From contig JAWKHR010000057.1 of NCBI GenBank assembly GCA_041394725.1, positions 1 through 37,822 of the forward strand: 37,822 nt of DNA. Direction: 5' to 3'. This document shows, in pieces, positions 33,511-37,822 of this stretch. Position numbers and translations under genes: made by a program. The stretch comes from JAWKHR01 sp041394725 (GTDB lineage Bacteria; Acidobacteriota; Vicinamibacteria; Vicinamibacterales; SCN-69-37). Position 1 is the first letter of the stretch; every line of letters starts with the position of its first letter. The notes below the pieces were generated by a model. It was not told the origin of the DNA. It searched no databases and was given only the letters and a program-made list of their open reading frames with translations.

Positions 33511-34303
33511 TCTCGTCCCACTGCGCGGCCAGCGCCGCGAGCGCCTCACGCGGGTCGCCGTCGCTCGCCGCGAGCTGACGCGCGCGCTGCGGCAGGATGA
33601 CCTGCGTCACCAGCCGGTCGAGGTCGGCGCGCAGCTGCGTGCCGCGCGCGCCGAGCTGGGCGCCGTGGATCCAGCCCGCCACGGCGTGCGCCCACGCCCG
33701 GTCGAGGTCGCCGGCGCCGCGCGCCGAGAGCGCCAGCCAGTACCACACCACCGCGGACGACTCGTGCGCCTCCCGCTCGGCCAGCGCGCCCCGGTGGATG
33801 CGCTCGTACACGGCCTGGCGCGACGCGGCGGGACCGAACTGCGCCTCGCGATCCAGGGCACTCGCCCACCACTCGAACACGCGTTCGCGCTCGCCAGGCG
33901 ACTGCGGCACGGGCGCGTCGAGCGCCAGCTCGAAGTACTCGGCGGCCGCGCCGAAGCGCGGCGGGTCGTCGAGGTAGAGCGCCTCGCCCACGCCCACGAG
34001 GTACTCGACGCGGTCACGCGGCAACAGCGCGTCGGCGTGCACGGCCTTGAGCGCCTCGCGCGCCGCGTCGAGGCTGCCGCCCTCGCGCGATTCCCGGTAC
34101 CGCTCCAGCTCGGCGCGCGCGAGCACGACCCGCGCCACGTCGCCGAGGCCTGGCAGCGCCAGCGCCTCGATGGCGCTCGCCGCGGCCTCGTCGAAGCGGC
34201 CGGCGTTGTAGTGCGCGCGAGCCTCGGCCAGCGGGTCGGGCCGTGTCGTGGTGGCCTGTCCGGCCGAAACAAGGAGAGCAACCAGGAGGATCGTCAAGGT
34301 CAT
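33491..34303 (-). CDS. Exported TPR-like helical repeat protein
   Basis: A 270-residue protein with a short signal sequence (MTLTILLVALLVSAGQA). The rest is alanine-rich and helical. It opens with a TPR-like unit ('PLAEARAHYNAGRFDEAAAS', 'AIEALALPG') followed by further helical pairs ('ALYLDDPPRFGAAAEYFELA', 'AVVWYWLALSARGAGDLDRA'). It probably serves as a periplasmic protein-protein scaffold. The start at ATG 34303 has only a weak ribosome-binding site. It is divergent from the VWA-domain gene (167 bp between) and convergent with the lipoprotein gene. Its neighbours suggest a joint envelope function, which remains inference. Confidence 0.72.
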   Translation of the reverse strand: MTLTILLVALLVSAGQATTTRPDPLAEARAHYNAGRFDEAAASAIEALALPGLGDVARVVLARAELERYRESREGGSLDAAREALKAVHADALLPRDRVEYLVGVGEALYLDDPPRFGAAAEYFELALDAPVPQSPGERERVFEWWASALDREAQFGPAASRQAVYERIHRGALAEREAHESSAVVWYWLALSARGAGDLDRAWAHAVAGWIHGAQLGARGTQLRADLDRLVTQVILPQRARQLAASDGDPREALAALAAQWDEIKRKWG

Positions 34304-34396
34304 GCACTCTAATCGGAGCCCCCTCGACGCGCAACGCGCCACCCGTCGCCAGGCGCCCCACCAGACGGTAACTCTTACACGGATTCCAGCCGATCG

Positions 34397-34418
34397 GCCA
34401 AAACTCGAAGGTTTTGGC
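34397..34418. promoter_or_regulatory. Inverted repeat in the divergent TPR/VWA promoter region
   Basis: GCCAAAAC (34397-34404) and GTTTTGGC (34411-34418) form perfect 8-bp arms around TCGAAG, 52 bp before the VWA start. The A/T-rich arms stand out locally and could be a regulator site or a leader hairpin. The rest of the 34304-34469 region shows no gene. Confidence 0.4.
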
Positions 34419-34469
34419 GCAATTTCAGGCCCACGAGAGTTGGCAAGGAAGTTGAAACTCCCCTGGGCA

Positions 34470-35420
34470 ATGCGGACGACCCTCCCGGCCCTCGCACTGG
34501 CAGCCGCCGCCTTCTGGACCCCGACGGTCGGGGTCGCCCAGGCGCAGGCCCAGGACCAGCGTCCGACATTCCGCACCACCGTCGAACGGGTGACCTTGAG
34601 CGCCACGGTGCGCACGAGGCACGGCAAGCCCGTGACCGACCTGACGGCCGAGGACTTCGAGCTCGTCGACAGCGGCGTGGCGAAGCCCTTCCTGGATTTT
34701 CGCGCGGATCGGTCGCCGGTGCGGCTCGCGCTGCTCATGGACGTGAGCGGCAGCATGGACGTCGCGGCCAAGCGCGCGGCGGCGCAGGAAGCCGCGTGGC
34801 ACCTGCTCAGCTGGCTCACGGCCGGCGAGGACGAGGTCAGCCTCTACGCGTTCGACCGGCAGATCGTCGAGGTCGAGCCGCCGACGCCGTCGCCCGGCCA
34901 GGTGCTCGAGAAGCTCGACACGCTTCGGCCCTACGGCGCGACGTCGCTCTTCGACGCGATTGCCGCCACGGGGCGCGCGGTCGCGGCGCGCGGCGAGGGT
35001 CGCCGCGCGGTGGTGGTGCTGACCGACGGCGCCGACAACGCCAGCCGGCTGACGCCGGCCGAGGTGTCCGGCATCGCCAGCGCCATCGACGTGCCGGTCT
35101 ACATCGTCGTCGTGGTCTCGCCGTACGACCGGGCGGGCCAGACGACGGTGAATGCCGAGGAGGTGGACGCGATGCTGCGCGGTCGCCTCGGCGACCTGGC
35201 GCGGTGGACCGGCGGGGACATCTTCGCGATGATCGGGTCCGCGCAGGCCAGCCTGGCCGCGCGCCAGATCGTCACCGAGCTCCGTCACCAGTATCTGATC
35301 GCGTTTGAACCGGATGCCACGCCGGGATGGCACCCGATCGAGTTGCGCACCCGGAACAAGGACTACGTTGTTCGCACCCGCAGCGGCTACGTCACCCCGA
35401 GCCGCACGGGCACGCACTGA
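34470..35420 (+). CDS. Exported VWFA-domain protein (acidobacterial VWFA-related type)
   Basis: A 316-residue protein with signal peptide (residues 1-~27, ending VAQAQA). A short beta domain typical of the family ('TLSATVRTRHGKPVTDLTAE', 'DFELVDSGV') precedes a VWA fold with an intact metal-ion-dependent adhesion site: DVSGS (91-95), T158 ('GATSLFD') and D186 ('VLTDGADN'). The C-terminus ends in the family pattern 'LRHQYLIAFEPD...GWHPIELRTRNKDYVVRTRSGY'. Such proteins are numerous in Acidobacteria; partners and function are unknown. The start is ATG 34470. The Pal-like lipoprotein gene begins 26 bp downstream, so they may share a transcript. Confidence 0.9.
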   Translation: MRTTLPALALAAAAFWTPTVGVAQAQAQDQRPTFRTTVERVTLSATVRTRHGKPVTDLTAEDFELVDSGVAKPFLDFRADRSPVRLALLMDVSGSMDVAAKRAAAQEAAWHLLSWLTAGEDEVSLYAFDRQIVEVEPPTPSPGQVLEKLDTLRPYGATSLFDAIAATGRAVAARGEGRRAVVVLTDGADNASRLTPAEVSGIASAIDVPVYIVVVVSPYDRAGQTTVNAEEVDAMLRGRLGDLARWTGGDIFAMIGSAQASLAARQIVTELRHQYLIAFEPDATPGWHPIELRTRNKDYVVRTRSGYVTPSRTGTH

Positions 35421-35446
35421 CTGTGGAGTTGGAGGAGGACGTCATC

Positions 35447-36133
35447 ATGAGGAAGGCACTACTCGGAATCACGATGCTCGCGGTGGCCGCCGGCGGTTCG
35501 ACGGCCTGCGCCACCAAGGGCTACGTCAATCAGCAGGTCAATCAGGTCGGCGCGAAGGTCGACTCGCTGAGCACGTCGCTCGAGGAGACGCAGGAGCGCA
35601 CGCGCCAGAACGCCCAGCGGATCGGCGAGGTCGACACGAAGGCCGGCAACGCGGCGACCGCCGCCGCCAGCGCCAGCACCGCCGCGTCGGCCGCCGACAG
35701 CAAGGCCGTGGCCGCCGGCGAGAGCGCGAAGATGGCCAACACCAAGGCCGAGGAAGTCGAGAAGGCCTCGAAGCGGATCGTCTACGAGGTCGTCCTGAGC
35801 GAGGACTCGGGCAACTTCAAGTTCAACGACACGACGCTGCCCGACGAGGCGAAGTCGAAGATCGACGAGATGGTCACGCAGATCCTCGCGAACCCGCAGG
35901 GCGCCTACTTCGAGATCGAGGGCCACACGGACAACGTCGGCCCGCGTGAGGTCAACGAGAAGGTCGGCCTCGAGCGCGCCGAGGCGGTCAAGCGGTACCT
36001 CTACGAGAAGTACCAGATCCCGCTCCACCGGATGAACGTGATCAGCTACGGCGAGGACAAGCCCGCGGCGCCGAACAACACCCGCGAAGGCCGCGCCCAG
36101 AACCGTCGCGTCGTCATCCGGGTGCTCGCCTAG
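35447..36133 (+). CDS. Peptidoglycan-associated OmpA-domain lipoprotein (Pal-like)
   Basis: A 228-residue protein. ATG 35447 is preceded by GGAGGAGG. The signal peptide ends at a lipobox with Cys 21 (GSTAC). Residues ~28-110 form an alanine-rich coiled coil reminiscent of Lpp-type stalks ('NQQVNQVGAKVDSLSTSLEE', 'TAAASASTAASAADSKAVAA'). Residues ~112-228 form the OmpA C-terminal domain that grips the meso-DAP of peptidoglycan: 'GHTDNVG' (159-165), R177 in 'GLERAEAVKRYL' and 'NRRVVIRV' at the end. It anchors the outer membrane to the wall. The long coiled-coil stalk is unlike ordinary Pal. It ends in a strong terminator. Confidence 0.92.
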   Translation: MRKALLGITMLAVAAGGSTACATKGYVNQQVNQVGAKVDSLSTSLEETQERTRQNAQRIGEVDTKAGNAATAAASASTAASAADSKAVAAGESAKMANTKAEEVEKASKRIVYEVVLSEDSGNFKFNDTTLPDEAKSKIDEMVTQILANPQGAYFEIEGHTDNVGPREVNEKVGLERAEAVKRYLYEKYQIPLHRMNVISYGEDKPAAPNNTREGRAQNRRVVIRVLA

Positions 36134-36177
36134 CCACCCCTGATTCACCCCCTCAGCCAGCCCGGAACATCGGGCAC

Positions 36178-36221
36178 ACGGCGGCGGACTCAACCTGCCC
36201 GAGTCCGCCGCCGTTCCTTTT
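36178..36221 (+). terminator. Rho-independent terminator after the OmpA-domain lipoprotein gene
   Basis: The arms at 36178-36191 and 36201-36214 (core GGCGGCGGACTC / GAGTCCGCCGCC) form a perfect 14-bp stem with a 9-nt loop, followed by TTCCTTTT. It lies 45 bp after the stop. A CCCAGGGTCCCAGGGTCC stretch follows at 36227-36244; the remaining ~200 bp to the PPK2 gene hold the TTCGAA repeat and no gene. Confidence 0.85.
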
Positions 36222-36286
36222 AGCGGCCCAGGGTCCCAGGGTCCGGAGAGTCCTGAAGAACGGATGCCGGCGCAGCCGGCCACCGC

Positions 36287-36320
36287 GGTTCGAACTTCGA
36301 ACTTCGACGTTCGAAGTTTC
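36287..36320. repeat. TTCGAA-rich repeat, left copy
   Basis: Begins GGTTCGAACTTCGAACTTCG and ends CGTTCGAAGTTTC. It is internally palindromic because of the TTCGAA units and matches 37542-37575 at 29 of 34 positions in direct orientation. The two copies enclose the PPK2 gene. Confidence 0.75.
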
Positions 36321-36441
36321 CCGCGCGAGGGGCCGGGTGTCTTGGCCCCGAGCTCTCCGAACGTTACAGTACCGACACGCACGGAGCCGATACTCGGTCC
36401 CGCGCGGGGTCCGCCCGGTGGCGGGCCGCGCCCGAGAGGTC

Positions 36442-37485
36442 ATGCCGCGTACGCCGCGTTCGAAGCCGCCCCGTCGTCCCCCGTCCGGAGATCCGCTGCC
36501 CCGTCGCGTCCGCGACGAGATGCTCGACAGCTTCGACGAGGAACTCGAACACGAAATCGACGATGAGCGCCTGACGGCGCTGCTGACGGACGTCTCGCGT
36601 GAGGGTCCGGGCACGCCGCCCACGCCGGCCCCGGGCGCGGTCCCGCGGAGGGGCCGGCCCGCGAGCGACCCGGCGGCGGCCGCCCCGGCCCCCGTGGAAC
36701 AGGCGCGCGGACCGATCGACCGCGAGGTCTACTTCCGCGAGCTGTTCCGGCTGCAGGCCGAGCTCGTGAAGTTCCAGGACTGGGTCGTGGCCCGCAAGCT
36801 GAAGGTCGTCGTGCTGTTCGAGGGCCGCGACGCGGCCGGCAAGGGCGGCGCGATCAAGCGCATCACGCAGCGCCTCAACCCGCGCGTCTGCCGCGTCGCC
36901 GCGCTGCCCGTGCCCACCGAGCGCGAGCGCACCCAGTGGTACTTCCAGCGCTACGTCGCGCACCTGCCGGCGGCCGGGGAGATCGTCCTCTTCGACCGGA
37001 GCTGGTACAACCGCGCCGGCGTCGAGAAGGTCATGGGCTTCTGTTCGGATGAAGAGTACGAGGAGTTCTTCCGGTCGGTGCCCGACTTCGAGAAGATGCT
37101 GGTGCGCTCGGGGATCACGCTCATCAAGTACTGGTTCTCGATCTCCGACGAGGAACAGCACCTGCGGTTCAAGATGCGGATCCACGATCCGCTCAAGCAG
37201 TGGAAGCTGAGCCCGATGGACCTCGAGTCACGCCGCCGCTGGGAGGACTACACGAAGGCGAAGGAAGTGATGATCCGGCGGACGCACATCGCCGAGGCGC
37301 CGTGGTGGATCGTCGAGGCCGACGACAAGAAGCGCGCGCGGCTCAACTGCATCCACCACCTGCTGCAGCAGATCCCCTACCGCGAGATCACCCTCGCGCC
37401 CGTGCTCCTGCCCCGCCGCGTCCGGCACCCGGATTATTCGCGAGCGCCACTGCCGCACGAGATCTACATTCCGGAAATCTACTGA
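36442..37485 (+). CDS. ppk2: Polyphosphate kinase 2 family protein
   Basis: A 347-residue cytosolic enzyme moving phosphate between polyphosphate and nucleotides. ATG 36442 has GAGAGG 2 bp upstream; an upstream GTG (36337) would add 35 unlikely residues. Residues 1-~90 are a charged and Pro/Ala-rich extension; ~92-330 are the PPK2 kinase core: Walker A 'FEGRDAAGKGGAIKRITQ' (G128-G136), lid residues in 'PTERERTQWYFQRYV', Walker B 'FDRSWYNRAGVE' (D185, R186), and the C-terminal 'DDKKRARLNCIHHLL' and 'PHEIYIPEIY'. Whether it favours ADP or AMP as acceptor cannot be read with certainty. It is monocistronic and flanked by TTCGAA-rich repeats. Confidence 0.93.
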   Translation: MPRTPRSKPPRRPPSGDPLPRRVRDEMLDSFDEELEHEIDDERLTALLTDVSREGPGTPPTPAPGAVPRRGRPASDPAAAAPAPVEQARGPIDREVYFRELFRLQAELVKFQDWVVARKLKVVVLFEGRDAAGKGGAIKRITQRLNPRVCRVAALPVPTERERTQWYFQRYVAHLPAAGEIVLFDRSWYNRAGVEKVMGFCSDEEYEEFFRSVPDFEKMLVRSGITLIKYWFSISDEEQHLRFKMRIHDPLKQWKLSPMDLESRRRWEDYTKAKEVMIRRTHIAEAPWWIVEADDKKRARLNCIHHLLQQIPYREITLAPVLLPRRVRHPDYSRAPLPHEIYIPEIY

Positions 37486-37541
37486 CGGCTGCGGCGGACA
37501 AAGACTGAACCAAGGTCGTCGAACGCAGTTCGACCACCAGG

Positions 37542-37575
37542 GTTCGAAGTTCGAAGTTCCAACTTCGAAGTTTCG
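37542..37575. repeat. TTCGAA-rich repeat, right copy
   Basis: Begins GGTTCGAAGTTCGAAGTTCC and ends ACTTCGAAGTTTC. It is a direct copy of the repeat at 36287-36320 (29 of 34 bases the same), 57 bp after the PPK2 stop. Confidence 0.75.
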
Positions 37576-37578
37576 CAA

Positions 37579-37600
37579 GCCGCCCCCAAAGCTGGGCGGC
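37579..37600. terminator. Short GC stem-loop between convergent genes
   Basis: GCCGCCC (37579-37585) pairs with GGGCGGC (37594-37600), just before the stop codon of the minus-strand hydrolase gene. There is no clear T-tract; it is a possible bidirectional terminator. Confidence 0.4.
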
Positions 37601-37601
37601 C

Positions 37602-37822
37602 TCAGAAGCACGCCGCGGTCGCGATCGCGTCCACCAGCGCGAGGTACTGCGGGCGGCTCACCGCCGCGCCGCCGCGCGTCGGCTCGGTCTTGTGGACGAT
37701 GACCAGGTCGCGCGCCGGCAGCACGGTGATGTACTGGCCGATCGCGCCGATCCCCGTGTAGGCGCCCCGATAGGCCCCCTCGGCGAACGGGCCGTCCCAG
37801 ATCCACCACAGGTAGCCGTAGC
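37602..37822 (-). CDS. Serine hydrolase / beta-lactamase-family protein, C-terminal fragment (cut by window edge)
   Basis: The last 72 codons of a gene entering from the right edge, with stop at 37602-37604. The visible part begins YGYLWWIWDGPFAEGAYRGA and continues 'YTGIGAIGQYITVLPARDLV', then 'IVHKTEP'. The YGYLWW....G....G..GQ.I.V.P..D.V.V pattern is the C-terminal end of class-C beta-lactamase-related esterases and peptidases, including the KTG-like 'G.GQ' strand. The catalytic SxxK and YxN motifs lie outside the window. Export and substrate cannot be judged. Confidence 0.75.
   Translation of the reverse strand, partial: YGYLWWIWDGPFAEGAYRGAYTGIGAIGQYITVLPARDLVIVHKTEPTRGGAAVSRPQYLALVDAIATAACF

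Noticed and set aside
34440..34456. TGGCAAGGAAGTTGAA as a sigma-54 promoter for the VWA gene
   Set aside because: The spacing is right but the essential -12 GC is GA, and the start codon would lie only ~14 bp beyond it, leaving almost no leader.

Overview
The window is about 38 kb of very GC-rich DNA. Its gene content points to an Acidobacteriota genome, most likely from the Vicinamibacteria/Luteitalea side. The indicators are two very long FtsX/MacB-type 'ADOP' permeases (one beside a PadR regulator), a VWFA-related exported protein of the acidobacterial type, and many large exported peptidases and beta-propellers. The taxonomic call is inference from gene families; there is no rRNA, tRNA, CRISPR array, transposase or phage gene in the window.

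Layout. 1-2.3 kb: the end of an ABC exporter operon led by a TetR regulator with a clear palindromic operator, then an exported protein with a LecA-like domain and a small membrane protein. 2.3-4.6 kb: a dimethylarginine hydrolase translationally coupled to an AdiC-like amino-acid antiporter. 4.7-9.7 kb: a tight minus-strand operon of M28 peptidase, an alpha/beta hydrolase fused to DUF2911, and an ADOP permease. 9.7-12.8 kb: PadR plus a second ADOP permease with the N-terminal prefix domain. 12.8-16.6 kb: a membrane-embedded spermidine-synthase-like protein, a polytopic membrane protein and a remnant of a HAD phosphatase. 16.6-23.3 kb: a giant M14-type carboxypeptidase, a metzincin-like lipoprotein, an exported hypothetical protein and an MFS transporter. 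23.3-25.7 kb: a 0.9-kb gene-less region followed by an aromatic amino-acid decarboxylase. 25.7-29.6 kb: a small membrane protein, a G-free minisatellite and an Asp-box (sortilin-like) beta-propeller protein. 29.7-33.5 kb: an NtrC-type response regulator, a histidine kinase and a lipoprotein in one operon. 33.5-37.8 kb: a TPR-like exported protein, a VWA protein, a Pal/OmpA lipoprotein, a PPK2 polyphosphate kinase and the end of a serine hydrolase.

Much of the window concerns the cell envelope: exported peptidases and hydrolases, lipoproteins, transporters and the regulators beside them. The amino-acid genes (dimethylargininase with an arginine-type antiporter; a decarboxylase divergent from an MFS transporter) suggest peptide and amino-acid scavenging.

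The strongest unexplained signal is in 23467-24170. Two ~250-bp imperfect hairpin elements lie head to head, one in the leader of the MFS transporter and one in the leader of the decarboxylase. Their cores are nearly identical. Their outer stems differ completely in sequence, yet each is self-complementary. This fits a conserved folded element (leader RNA or palindromic repeat) of a kind I do not recognise.
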